Shown here: positions 46,739-54,922 of the stretch, in pieces
Layout: each line of letters begins with the position of its first letter
Position numbering within the stretch: position 1 is the stretch's first letter
Assembly: GCA_963833605.1 (NCBI GenBank)
Contig: CAWHYZ010000017.1
Coordinates: forward strand, 186,001 to 250,000
Direction of reading: 5' to 3'
From: JAFAXD01 sp963833605
GTDB taxonomy: Bacteria; Pseudomonadota; Alphaproteobacteria; Rhizobiales; Xanthobacteraceae
DNA length: 64,000 nucleotides
The notes under the pieces: generated by a model
The model's database searches: none
What the model saw: only the letters and a program-made list of their open reading frames with translations
What the model was told of the DNA's origin: nothing
Translations under genes and position numbers: made by a program

Positions 46739-47175
46739 ATGAACGCGATCAACAGAATTGCAATCACCGAACGGTATGCGCGCTGCGTTCAGACGTTCCA
46801 AGCGGGTGCGATGGGACGTTCGATCAGGACGTTATCCGGGGACGCCGCTTCGATGCTGCCAACAAGTTCTTGCCGGACGGGCTTTCTCTGGCCGACGCGT
46901 TCACGAACTCTGTCCGCCGATGAAAAGCGGTTTGTGAGCCAGATCCAGAAAGCCTGGAGATCGAGACCGACGGTGAGATCGACCTCCGCGGTTTCCTCGG
47001 AATCGATCCCGCCGTGCCGCCTGGCTACGAAAACCTGAGCTACATCGTCCGCATCAAGGGTACCGGCACCAAGGAGGAGTTCGCCGAGATCCACGAGGCG
47101 GTGATGGCGACCTCGCCCAACTTCTACAACGTGTCACGGCCTGTGGTTCTCAAACCGACGCTGGTCGTCGAGTGA
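46739..47175 (+). pseudogene. chimeric relic: 5' part of a ferritin-like (diiron) protein joined to the 3' part of an OsmC-family gene
   Basis: ATG 46739 has AGGAG seven bases before. The first segment reads MNAINRIAITERYARCVQT and, with three single extra bases removed (about 46796, 46820, 46906), continues SKRVRWDVDQDVIRGRRFDA then ANKFLPDGLSLADAF and LSADEKRFVSQIQ. That is the N-terminus of a ferritin-like family seen in rhizobia. At about 46946-46951 it passes directly into SLEIETDGEIDLRGFLGIDP and then GYENLSYIVRIKGTGTKEEF to VVE, stop 47173-47175. That is the C-terminal third of an OsmC peroxidase-like protein. Both genes have lost their other halves, as expected from one deletion. The extra bases may be sequence errors; the fusion is independent of them. 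Confidence 0.68.
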
Positions 47176-47265
47176 TCGACGGCCATTAGCGGCGGGGCGG
47201 CCGTGGACGGGCGGCTGCCTCGACCCTTGCGACCTTGGTGCGCTTCTTCGGTTAGGAGAAGGTCT

Positions 47266-47481
47266 ATGATCGTGTGCTCTTGCAACGTGTTTAGCGACCA
47301 CCAGGTTCAGTCCGCCGTTGCGACGGCTGTCCGGCGGCCGCAGTTGAGCCAGATCTATACCCGCCTCGGCTGCAGCGTCCGGTGTGGCCGATGCGCCCAC
47401 GCAATCAAGCGGATTATCAACGAAACATCGAATTGCGCGGTTCGCTCGGGTTGCGGAAGCGGAAGCCCTCAACAGCACTAG
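47266..47481 (+). CDS. bfd: bacterioferritin-associated ferredoxin (BFD, [2Fe-2S])
   Basis: A 71-residue ferredoxin with the BFD pattern: MIVCSCNVFSDHQVQSAV (C-x-C) and LGCSVRCGRC (C-x(4)-C-x(2)-C style) for the [2Fe-2S] cluster. BFD passes electrons to bacterioferritin to release stored iron. ATG 47266 follows AGGAG by seven bases. The C-terminal tail is longer and less regular (NETSNCAVRSGCGSGSPQQH) than usual. It lies downstream of a ferritin-like relic, so the region was probably once an iron-storage or stress locus. No bacterioferritin gene is nearby. Confidence 0.85.
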   Translation: MIVCSCNVFSDHQVQSAVATAVRRPQLSQIYTRLGCSVRCGRCAHAIKRIINETSNCAVRSGCGSGSPQQH

Positions 47482-47816
47482 AAACGTTGTCCACGCGCGT
47501 TGCTCACAATTGGGCGGGGCAAAAGCGTGTAATTCCAGTGCGGACAAACATCATGACTATCCGCGTCGTACACGACCCGGCGCACCCGGGACCGCGTCAC
47601 AGGACATCGCACGCTGCCCTTGCCATTTACCTTCCGTTATGTATCTGTCATGAAATAGAAACGGGCGGTTGAGGCGCGGGATGTGAGTGAGCGCGAGGCT
47701 GCGTGGCCCCGCACAGTCCGCTCGACGACCCGGAAGCACAGCAAGCAAGGCGACTTAAGGAGCGTCAGGACCTGGTGCCTGGTTTGCGAGGAATTGGCTG
47801 CGCTCAGGAGGCGGAC
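47482..47816. other. intergenic stretch, nothing recognised
   Basis: About 335 bases. The open frame continuing the metallopeptidase gene upstream has no ribosome-binding site and no signal, and antisense frames are non-coding in character. Confidence 0.4.
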
Positions 47817-48728
47817 ATGACAAAAATTACTGTTACGGTGCTCGTCTTTGCCGCCGTTGCGATTGGATTGCTTTCTGGCTTTCACGGCCAAGCCCAGACA
47901 CCGCAGCAAACCTGGTCGACGTTTCTTGGCGACAAGCAAGCCGACTTGCAGCCAAACCGGATCCGCATCGTTTATGAGGAGCCGAGCAACGCGGAGTTGC
48001 AGCCCGTCTACTGGGTGATGCTGCGGCGCAAACCCTTGCAAAGGGTTCGGGAGATTTTCAGCCCGCTGCGATTGCCACTTGAGTTGACCGTACGGACGAA
48101 GGAGTGCGGAGTCTCCAACGCCTGGTACCAGCGCCCAACGATCACTCTCTGTTATGAATATCTGCGCGAAATGCAGCAGACCGCGCCAAAGGAAACGTCG
48201 CCAGACGGGATAACACCGATTGATGCACTTGTTGGGCAATTCCTCTACACGGCGTCGCACGAGATGGGGCATGCGGTATTTGATCTTCTGAACGTGCCGT
48301 TGTTCGGCCCACCCGAGACTGACGCGGATCAATTCGCCGCTCACACACTCGTGAGCATCGGCAAGCAGGATGCACGCCGGCTGATCGAGGGCGCCGCCTA
48401 CATGTACAAGGACTACTTCAAGAACCCCACTGTTACCGTCCCTGTAACCGCGTTCGCCGACGCGCATGGTGCTCCTATGCAGCGCTTGTACAACCTGTCG
48501 TGTCTCGCTTATGGGGCCGACCCGGTCTTGTTCTCTTATGTGGTCGAAAAGAACTATCTGCCGAAGAGCCGGGTCCCTGGGTGCAGAATGGAATGGGCCG
48601 AGGTCGACTTTGCGTTTCACCAGCTTATTTTTCCGTATGTCGACCAGGAGCTGCTCAATGATGTGTTGAGCAAGTCATGGGTGCCGCGCCGCTCCCCACC
48701 GCCGCGGATGACTGACCTGCCTCAATAG
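47817..48728 (+). CDS. exported DUF4344-type zinc metallopeptidase-like protein
   Basis: A 303-residue protein. ATG 47817 follows AGGAGG, giving a signal peptide MTKITVTVLVFAAVAIGLLS with cleavage near GQAQT. The zinc-site HEMGH (residues 148-152) and a downstream ETDADQFAAH (third ligand candidate Glu 167) match the DUF4344 putative metallopeptidase family. A disulfide is suggested by ECGVSNAWY...ITLCYEY. It is transcribed alone. Substrate and role are unknown. Confidence 0.84.
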   Translation: MTKITVTVLVFAAVAIGLLSGFHGQAQTPQQTWSTFLGDKQADLQPNRIRIVYEEPSNAELQPVYWVMLRRKPLQRVREIFSPLRLPLELTVRTKECGVSNAWYQRPTITLCYEYLREMQQTAPKETSPDGITPIDALVGQFLYTASHEMGHAVFDLLNVPLFGPPETDADQFAAHTLVSIGKQDARRLIEGAAYMYKDYFKNPTVTVPVTAFADAHGAPMQRLYNLSCLAYGADPVLFSYVVEKNYLPKSRVPGCRMEWAEVDFAFHQLIFPYVDQELLNDVLSKSWVPRRSPPPRMTDLPQ

Positions 48729-48974
48729 TGCGGTAACCAGCATCGGTCGCGTGCCAATCAATCCCGGCGACGCGCGGTCAGCGGAACATGAATCGGGAGC
48801 GGCTTGGGTTTAGGGCGCACCGAGCGGTGTTTGTCGGCGATGCGCGCGACTTGCCCGTATTTGCATCCCCGGAAAGGCTCGTCGCGAGCAAATCTCGTCC
48901 ACCTGACCTCACCGCCCGGAACTCATTCGCGCTTTCAAACACTTCCGGGTCGTGCCAAGAACGGACCTCAGTCG

Positions 48975-49110
48975 CGCTGGGCACCGTGATGCTGACGACC
49001 GTGCCGCCGTGGCCGTCTTTCGACGTGATGAACTGGGAGGCCATGTATTGGCCGAGCGGCATAATGTTGGCCGTAAGCGTGCCGTCGGTCACGGTGAGCA
49101 TGCCGCCACT
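48975..49110 (-). pseudogene. relic of the C-terminal cap of an AIDA-repeat protein
   Basis: On the minus strand the frame contains SGGMLTVTDGTLTANIMPLG, then QYMASQFITSKDGHGGTVVS. This is the same cap as at the end of the giant protein at 36272-43222 (LTVADTVHSANITLLGQY and FTKASDGHGGTLVG). Everything before and after is unrelated, so it is a 45-codon relic of a second such gene. It lies 3' of a PF04392 gene pair. Confidence 0.68.
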
Positions 49111-49155
49111 GAACGTAGGGACCAGACTTATGCACCGCGGCAAACGGCATCATCA

Positions 49156-50145
49156 TCATTCGATCACCTCGTCGGCGAGGGTCAACAGCGCGGGTGGCAC
49201 TTCTAGACCAAGCAACCGAGCGGTCTTGAGGTTAACGACTAACTCAAGCTTGGTGGACTGCTCAATTGGCAAGCTGCTTGGGCTGGCGCCTTTGAGAATT
49301 CTGTCGACGTAAGTCGCCGCACGACGGTACCCGTCCATCAGAGATTGGCCGTAGCTCATCAGCCCGCCCGCCTCCGCGTGCTCCCGGAAGGAAAACATGG
49401 ACGGCAAGCGATACCTCTTGGTCAACTCTGCGATTTGTTGTCGTTGCTCAACGAACACGGTGTCAGCCGCTACGACAACCGCATCAGCTTTTTGCTGACT
49501 CATCGTCGAGAACGCGTTTTCGATTTCAGCTGCTTGGGTCGCTTCGACCGCCAGGCTTGCCACCTTCGCCTCCTGAAGCGCGGCTTGCAGGCTCTTGACG
49601 ATTGCGGCATTGGAGGAGTTCGACGGATTTGTGAGGATGGCCACGCGCGCGACTTTGGGTGCAACGATCCGTAGCATCTCCACGACCTTGGGGCCAAGGT
49701 CGGTACTGAGACTTGAAAGTCCGGTGATATTATGCCCGGGCCGCCCAAGGGTGTCGACAAATCCGCTGCCGACTGGATCGTTCGCATTGGCGACCACGAT
49801 CGGAATGGTGGTCGTTGCCCTTTGTGCCGCGCGAATAGCAGGCGTCGATCCAGCCACGAGGACATCGACTTTCCGCTTGACCAAGTCGTCCGCCAATTCT
49901 GCGAGGCTGTCGAGGTCCCTGCCGGCGAACCGCCACTCGATTGATAGGTCCTTGCCTTCGGTATAACCAAGCTCACGCATGCCGCGCGCGAAGGCACCGA
50001 ATCGGCTGGACGCAACGGATTCAGGACGTTCTGGAAGAGCGAGGAAGCCAACGTGCCAGACGCGCCCATGTTGCGCAAAAGCTCGCGTCGCGGCCGGAAT
50101 TGCCGACAGCCCAAAAGCTGACAGCAATATCCGGCGGTTGATCAT
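49156..50145 (-). CDS. ABC transporter substrate-binding protein, PF04392 family (second of an overlapping pair)
   Basis: 329 residues, leader MINRRILLSAFGLSAIPAAT with FAQ cleavage. Family motifs: MRELGYTEGKDLSIEWRFAG, PVGSGFVDTLGRPGHNITGL, YVDRILKGASPSSLPIEQST and LADEVIE at the end. The start shares four bases with the stop of the paralogue at 50142-51122, as in the other pair. The trailer beyond its 3' end (ATGCACCGCGGCAAACGGCA) matches the trailers of two other PF04392 genes in the window. No ABC permease or ATPase gene is present. Confidence 0.88.
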   Translation of the reverse strand: MINRRILLSAFGLSAIPAATRAFAQHGRVWHVGFLALPERPESVASSRFGAFARGMRELGYTEGKDLSIEWRFAGRDLDSLAELADDLVKRKVDVLVAGSTPAIRAAQRATTTIPIVVANANDPVGSGFVDTLGRPGHNITGLSSLSTDLGPKVVEMLRIVAPKVARVAILTNPSNSSNAAIVKSLQAALQEAKVASLAVEATQAAEIENAFSTMSQQKADAVVVAADTVFVEQRQQIAELTKRYRLPSMFSFREHAEAGGLMSYGQSLMDGYRRAATYVDRILKGASPSSLPIEQSTKLELVVNLKTARLLGLEVPPALLTLADEVIE

Positions 50146-51122
50146 TCGATCACCTTGTCGGCGCGCAGCACGAGGCTGGCCGGGACTTCAGCGCCGAGCG
50201 CCCGTGCGGCTTTGAGATTAATTGCTAGCTCGAACCGAGTGGGTTGCTCCACCGGAATTTCGGCTGGCCTGCCACCACGCAGTACCTTCGCCACGATCCG
50301 CGCGCGCTGGCGGTAAACGTCCGTGAAACGCGGGCCATATGCCAACAGCGCGCCTGCTTCCGCTGTTTCCGGCCACTGGAATATTGTCGGAATACGCATT
50401 GCCGCCGCCCGCTCCAGGACGATCTGATTGTTGCGACTTCCCGGGACGGAGAAGAGCGGCGTGGCGAGGAAATTAAGCGCTTCGGCATTTGATGTTTTTG
50501 CAGCGTCGATCGCCGGCACGATGTCCTCTGGTCCCTTGACGCCGAAAATCGAAACCTCAACGCCGCGCGATCGCGCTGCATGCTGTAACATCTGAAGGTG
50601 GTACGGTGGAGTGACCTTGAAATCGACCATTGCCGCGATTCGGCGCACGCCAGGGACTGCTTCGATCAAGATGTCTTGTCGTTTACCGTCGAGTTCCGGC
50701 GAGAGCAAACTGATCCCCGTAATATTGCCACCAGGACGCGCCAGGGAAGTCACCAGTCCCTCTGCGACCAAGTCTTCGCTCATTCCGATGAGCGGCACGG
50801 TGCGAGTAGCGGCCTGAAGCGTGCGCAAGGGACGTTCAGGGCCAGCTATGATGGCATCGGGTGCGGTTTTCACCAGAGCCGCCGCCACTTCAGCGAGTTG
50901 TTCGTCGCGAACTTCGAAGCCGCCTGGAAATACCTCAACGTTTTGGTTTTCGATGAAGCCATTGAGGCGGAGCTCATCGAAAAGTGCAACGACGGGCGGC
51001 CTGTCCCTGGGGCTGGGGATGAGAAAGCCAAGGCGATAGATGCGACCCGGCTCCTGCGCCCGCGCCACGAGCGGCCACGTTGCCGCACCGCCGAGAAGCA
51101 TGATGAATTCGCGTCGGCGCAT
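50142..51122 (-). CDS. ABC transporter substrate-binding protein, PF04392 family (first of an overlapping pair)
   Basis: 326 residues, leader MRRREFIMLLGGAATWPLVA with RAQE cleavage. Motifs: LRLNGFIENQNVEVFPGGFE, LVTSLARPGGNITGISLLSP and KVLRGGRPAEIPVEQPTRFE, ending RADKVIE. Its stop codon overlaps the ATG of the following paralogue (ATGA), so translation is likely coupled. The two partners are diverged paralogues. The role as receptor is by family; the transporter is not in the window. Confidence 0.88.
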   Translation of the reverse strand: MRRREFIMLLGGAATWPLVARAQEPGRIYRLGFLIPSPRDRPPVVALFDELRLNGFIENQNVEVFPGGFEVRDEQLAEVAAALVKTAPDAIIAGPERPLRTLQAATRTVPLIGMSEDLVAEGLVTSLARPGGNITGISLLSPELDGKRQDILIEAVPGVRRIAAMVDFKVTPPYHLQMLQHAARSRGVEVSIFGVKGPEDIVPAIDAAKTSNAEALNFLATPLFSVPGSRNNQIVLERAAAMRIPTIFQWPETAEAGALLAYGPRFTDVYRQRARIVAKVLRGGRPAEIPVEQPTRFELAINLKAARALGAEVPASLVLRADKVIE

Positions 51123-51192
51123 GTGCCCCCCGTTGATAAAGTGCCTTGCGCAGGCCCTGAACTATAGCAGCCTCCGGCCCGAGCCGCGCTCG

Positions 51193-53970
51193 TCAATTGA
51201 GTGCTCCCTTGATCATGGCTTGGGTCACCGGCAAGGATTGGAAGCGGTGACCGATGGCATCGTAGATGGCGTTGAGAAGCGCGGGGACCACGGGAATCAT
51301 CACAACTTCGGCGATGCCCTTGGGCCGCTCGTCGGCATCAACGGGTGGCAATATCTCAACCTCGAGCCCGTTGAGCGGCAGGTCCGACCCCCGTGCGACG
51401 CGGTATTGACCGAGGTTCCATTTCCCGTTGCCGGGTCCATCCTCGTAAAGCGGCAGCAACTCGAGCAACGCATAGCCAACGCCCATCGCGAAGCCGCCCT
51501 GCGCCTGTCCCAGCACGACCTCGGGGACCAACGCCTGGCCGCATTCCAACACGCTGTATGCTTTTGCAATACGCAACGCGCCGGTCGCGCGATCGATCTC
51601 GATGCGGACCACCGTGCCGCACAACGCCGTATAGGTGGGTCCGCTTCGGTTGAGGTTGGTAGGCGGAAACTTCACGCTGGAACGATCGATGCGAACATAT
51701 TTGCCGGCGCCACGGCGCACGGCCAGCGCATCGATGTCGGCCGTCCACGCCTGTCCAGCCACCGCAAAGGTCGCGCTCGACCATGCCCAGCGATTGAAGC
51801 CGTGCGCCATCGCCCCGGTCACGCCATTGCGCGCATGCGCCTTTGCGGCGATCGCCGGCAGGGGGAGCGGCGCCCGTCCCGGCATGAGCAGTTGCCCGTC
51901 TTTCCACCGCGCCTTCTCCCACTCGCTGGCCTTGGGATCGTTCGGCGCAATGCCCCACAAGTCGAGCGCTGCCGGCCACAGACCGAAGCGAAAGACGACG
52001 CGCGCGGCCTCGGCTGCTGGCTGTGTCCCGACATGAGCGCCGGTCGAGGCGGCGGTCGCTGAACTGATCGCAGGCACCCAGTGCGGATTGCGCGCCGCGG
52101 CGTCCTGCGTTTTTTGATTCATGGTGAAGGGGTCGCCGGAGGTCACGAGCGCGAGCGCGCCGAATGTGTCGACTTGCGCGAGCGCGATTTCGTGGGCGAT
52201 CCCACCCAGATGCGCTGCGACCCGGTTGGCGGCCGCTGTCCCAATGCCGTTGCCTATCTCTACGCCGTCACAGCGGATGGTGATCCGGCCATCCGGCGCG
52301 ATTTCGACCGATCCCAATGAACAGTCCCCTCCGGTGCCGTAGTTCTTGGTGGCACATGCGACGCCGGTACCGACGAGAGCTCCCGCCTGCTGTCCGCGTG
52401 CCTTCTCGTCGGCACGCTCTTTCCAGATCGGATGCTTGTCCAACTTGTCCAGGATCTCCGGGGTGCGGATCGACACGCCGTAAGTGTTTCCTGCCAGGAT
52501 CCGGCCGCCGGGCTTGAGCGCATTGCGGCGCCGGAAGTCGATTGGGTCGAGCGGCAAGGCCGAGGCTACTTCGTCGATCAATACTTCGAGCGCGGTCGTC
52601 GTCTGCAGCGTCCCAAAGCCACGCATCGAGCCGGCGGTCACACCGCGCGAGTGGAATGCATACGTCGTCACGTCGACTTTCGGGACATAGTAAATGCCGA
52701 GCGCGGTGTTGGCGCCGACGGTTGCCACATCGGCCGAAAAATTGGCGAGACCTCCACCATCCAACGCGTGGTCAGCGGCGAATCCGACCATCTTGCCGGA
52801 CGCCCGGTCGACGCCGATCCGTGTACGGATCTTGAAGGCGTGCCGCTTGATCCCCGATTGAAACTGCTCGAAGCGGTTGTTCGCGAGCCGGACTGGACGA
52901 TTCGGGAAGAACATCGCCGCCAATGCGACGAAAAGCGGGAACGGCGTGTAGTCGCGTCCGCCGAATCCGCCGCCGCAAGAGGCAAAATTGGTGTTGATGC
53001 GCGCCGGCTTGAAGGCCGCCCGGGCGTTGCCGAGCAGATATGCGAGCGCGCCTGCTGCTTCGTAGGGCGACTGCACGCTGACAACGAGTTCGAGGTTCTT
53101 GCGACCGGCGTCGTACCAGCCAAGGCCGCTTTCCGGCTCAAGAGCCATCGGGTCGACCGACTGCGTCTCGAATTCCCGGTCCAGCACCAGAAGTGTCGGA
53201 TTGTTCCCTGCAAGTTCCGCGCTGATCTTCTCGCCGTAAGTCGCAGCTTCCGCATAGGCTTGCCCGGTGGGGATCGGGAGGCGCGCCCATATCGGGCGCC
53301 CCGAGCTCTCGAAACGCCCCGGACTGACCCAACCGTTCTTGACCGGCGAGTAGACGTCGGGCGCGTCGGGGGTCGGGCCACCCACGCGCGTGAACCGAAA
53401 CGCGCCGTAGTTCGGCATCTTGACCGGGCCGGTTTCTTTGCCGAACTGCAGGACTGCTACGTCGCGCAGGGCGAGTCGCGCCTGATCGAACGTGTCAAAA
53501 TCCTCGAAGATCAACAACGCGACAGGCTGACCCAGATAGAGCGGCGTCTTGCCGACCGGACAGAGCAGATCGCCGGCATAGAATTCGGGAACGCGCACGC
53601 CGATGCGCGCGAGGTCGGCGGCGGTGACCACCACCGCGGGCTTCAACGCGCCGCTCAGGCGCGAGAGATCCATGCCGGTGTAAACGTGCGTCGCGTCCGC
53701 AGCCCGGATCAGCATGGCGTGCGAAGTGGTCTGCGGCCAGCCCGGGAGATCGGCGGCACGAAAGTCGGATGCGTAGAGCTTGGCACCGGTTACCTTGACG
53801 ACGCCGTCGATGCGGCCAGCCCCGGTGGCGGCCGGGTTCCAGCCGTTCCGTCCCGGCAGCGTCTCGCGCGCAGCAAATCCGGGTTCCTCGGCGATTGCCA
53901 GGCGCGACATGCTGAGCACAATGCCGCTCGCCGTGACCGATGTGACGAACTCGCGTCGCGAAACTCTCAT
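51193..53970 (-). CDS. Tat-exported xanthine-dehydrogenase-family molybdenum hydroxylase, large (Mo-binding) subunit
   Basis: 925 residues, start 53970 at the Tat motif SRREFVTSVTASGIVLSMSR; the longer open frame upstream lacks a binding site. After the leader comes a hammerhead domain (RIDGVVKVTGAKLYASDF), then the Mo-binding parts with SCGGGFGGRDYTPFP, GVTAGSMRGFGTLQTTTALE, CDGVEIGNGIGTAAANRVAA and QAQGGFAMGVGYALLELLPL, ending in the family tail GIAEVVMIPVVPALLNAIYD. Such periplasmic subunits (IorB/aldehyde-oxidase-like) oxidise aldehydes or N-heterocycles with a small [2Fe-2S] partner and a cytochrome, neither of which is here. A GlcG/HbpS protein gene lies upstream. Its 5' end is duplicated near 54721-54873. 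Confidence 0.9.
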   Translation of the reverse strand: MRVSRREFVTSVTASGIVLSMSRLAIAEEPGFAARETLPGRNGWNPAATGAGRIDGVVKVTGAKLYASDFRAADLPGWPQTTSHAMLIRAADATHVYTGMDLSRLSGALKPAVVVTAADLARIGVRVPEFYAGDLLCPVGKTPLYLGQPVALLIFEDFDTFDQARLALRDVAVLQFGKETGPVKMPNYGAFRFTRVGGPTPDAPDVYSPVKNGWVSPGRFESSGRPIWARLPIPTGQAYAEAATYGEKISAELAGNNPTLLVLDREFETQSVDPMALEPESGLGWYDAGRKNLELVVSVQSPYEAAGALAYLLGNARAAFKPARINTNFASCGGGFGGRDYTPFPLFVALAAMFFPNRPVRLANNRFEQFQSGIKRHAFKIRTRIGVDRASGKMVGFAADHALDGGGLANFSADVATVGANTALGIYYVPKVDVTTYAFHSRGVTAGSMRGFGTLQTTTALEVLIDEVASALPLDPIDFRRRNALKPGGRILAGNTYGVSIRTPEILDKLDKHPIWKERADEKARGQQAGALVGTGVACATKNYGTGGDCSLGSVEIAPDGRITIRCDGVEIGNGIGTAAANRVAAHLGGIAHEIALAQVDTFGALALVTSGDPFTMNQKTQDAAARNPHWVPAISSATAASTGAHVGTQPAAEAARVVFRFGLWPAALDLWGIAPNDPKASEWEKARWKDGQLLMPGRAPLPLPAIAAKAHARNGVTGAMAHGFNRWAWSSATFAVAGQAWTADIDALAVRRGAGKYVRIDRSSVKFPPTNLNRSGPTYTALCGTVVRIEIDRATGALRIAKAYSVLECGQALVPEVVLGQAQGGFAMGVGYALLELLPLYEDGPGNGKWNLGQYRVARGSDLPLNGLEVEILPPVDADERPKGIAEVVMIPVVPALLNAIYDAIGHRFQSLPVTQAMIKGALN

Positions 53971-54110
53971 TGTGCCGCGCCCTTCATTGCCTGAACCGCC
54001 CACATGCCAGCATAACCTTACAGGGATTTGAACGGGGTCGAGGACCGAAGAATTGCGATGGGCAGTCGCAGTTTTCGGCCGCTGTGAGGAGCGCAAATTT
54101 TACGGCAGCA

Positions 54111-54602
54111 TCACTTCAATTGATCGGCGACCTTGTCGATGCCCGCCTGCGAGCAGACGTCGTCCTTGCCCGGTGAGCCGGAAACGCCGACCGCGCCGAC
54201 CACATCGTTGCCCACCTTGATCGGCAGCCCGCCTGCCAGCGCCAGGACACGGGTGTACTGTCGTGAGCCGACCGAGTTAGGATCGTCGAGCACCCGTTTG
54301 GTGAAAGCCGCCGAAGGCTGGCCAAACGTCCGCGCGGTGTAGGCCTTGCGATCGCTGCCCTCAGGTGTGTGCAGGCCGGCGCCGTCGCCGCGCAACATGA
54401 CGATGGGCAATCCGGCGCGGTCGACGACCGTCACCGAGACTTTGAATCCCATGCTGTAGCACTGGGCGAGCGCGGCATTGGCGATGGTTTGCGCCATCGC
54501 CAGCGGAATGTTCTTCTCAGTTACCAGTCCTTGAGCACCGGCCGGCGACGAAAGCACGGCGGCAACCGCGCAGCGCGCAAGGCCCTTCAAAATCGGCGAC
54601 AT
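54111..54602 (-). CDS. exported GlcG/HbpS-type heme-binding-like protein
   Basis: 163 residues with a signal peptide (MSPILKGLARCAVAAVLSSP, cleavage near GAQG). The core AMAQTIANAALAQCYSMGFK, VTVVDRAGLPIVMLRGDGAG and GGLPIKVGNDVVGAVGVSGS matches the GlcG/HbpS family (PF03928). Members bind heme or degradation products and are often found beside oxidoreductase genes. It lies directly upstream of the molybdenum hydroxylase gene on the same strand (140 bases apart), so it may be an accessory periplasmic protein. Confidence 0.86.
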   Translation of the reverse strand: MSPILKGLARCAVAAVLSSPAGAQGLVTEKNIPLAMAQTIANAALAQCYSMGFKVSVTVVDRAGLPIVMLRGDGAGLHTPEGSDRKAYTARTFGQPSAAFTKRVLDDPNSVGSRQYTRVLALAGGLPIKVGNDVVGAVGVSGSPGKDDVCSQAGIDKVADQLK

Positions 54603-54662
54603 AAGGTAACCTCCCTGGCTATTTGCTTGGCCATAACAAGACCGAAGGCGCGGTCAGATATT

Positions 54663-54782
54663 TCAGCACGAAGTGGATAGCTGAACAGGTTGATGTCTGA
54701 TGTACCAGGGCAGAGCGTACATGCTCCGCCCAATACCGCTCGCCGTGACCGACTTGACGAACTCGCGTCGCGAAACTCTCAT
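54663..54782 (-). pseudogene. duplicated 5' end of the molybdenum hydroxylase gene
   Basis: From the complement of 54780-54782 the frame reads MRVSRREFVKSVTASGI, the same 17 codons as the hydroxylase start with one change, and then GRSMYALPWYIRHQP unrelated to it before a stop. The similarity extends beyond the start codon into the leader: 54721-54873 matches 53909 to about 54058 at roughly 85 percent by eye, including ACAGGGATTTGAACGGGGTC. So about 150 bases of promoter plus gene start were copied or are left from a lost paralogue. Confidence 0.78.
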
Positions 54783-54922
54783 TGTGCCGCGCGTTTCATT
54801 GCCTGAATCGCCCGCATACCAACATATCTTTACAGGGATTTGAACGGGGTCGAGGCTCGAAGAATGGAATGAGCACCGTTTGCTTGGTTCCGTAGGCCGT
54901 GGCGTCATTTGGGTCTGGTCAG

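Noticed and set aside
47637..48620. 327-codon frame antisense to the metallopeptidase
   Set aside because: No ribosome-binding site or domain; the sense frame has a signal peptide and HEMGH.
52432..53994. 520-codon open frame on the plus strand inside the molybdenum hydroxylase gene
   Set aside because: Antisense artefact of high GC; product is Arg/Val/Asp-rich with no fold, while the sense frame is a full-length hydroxylase.
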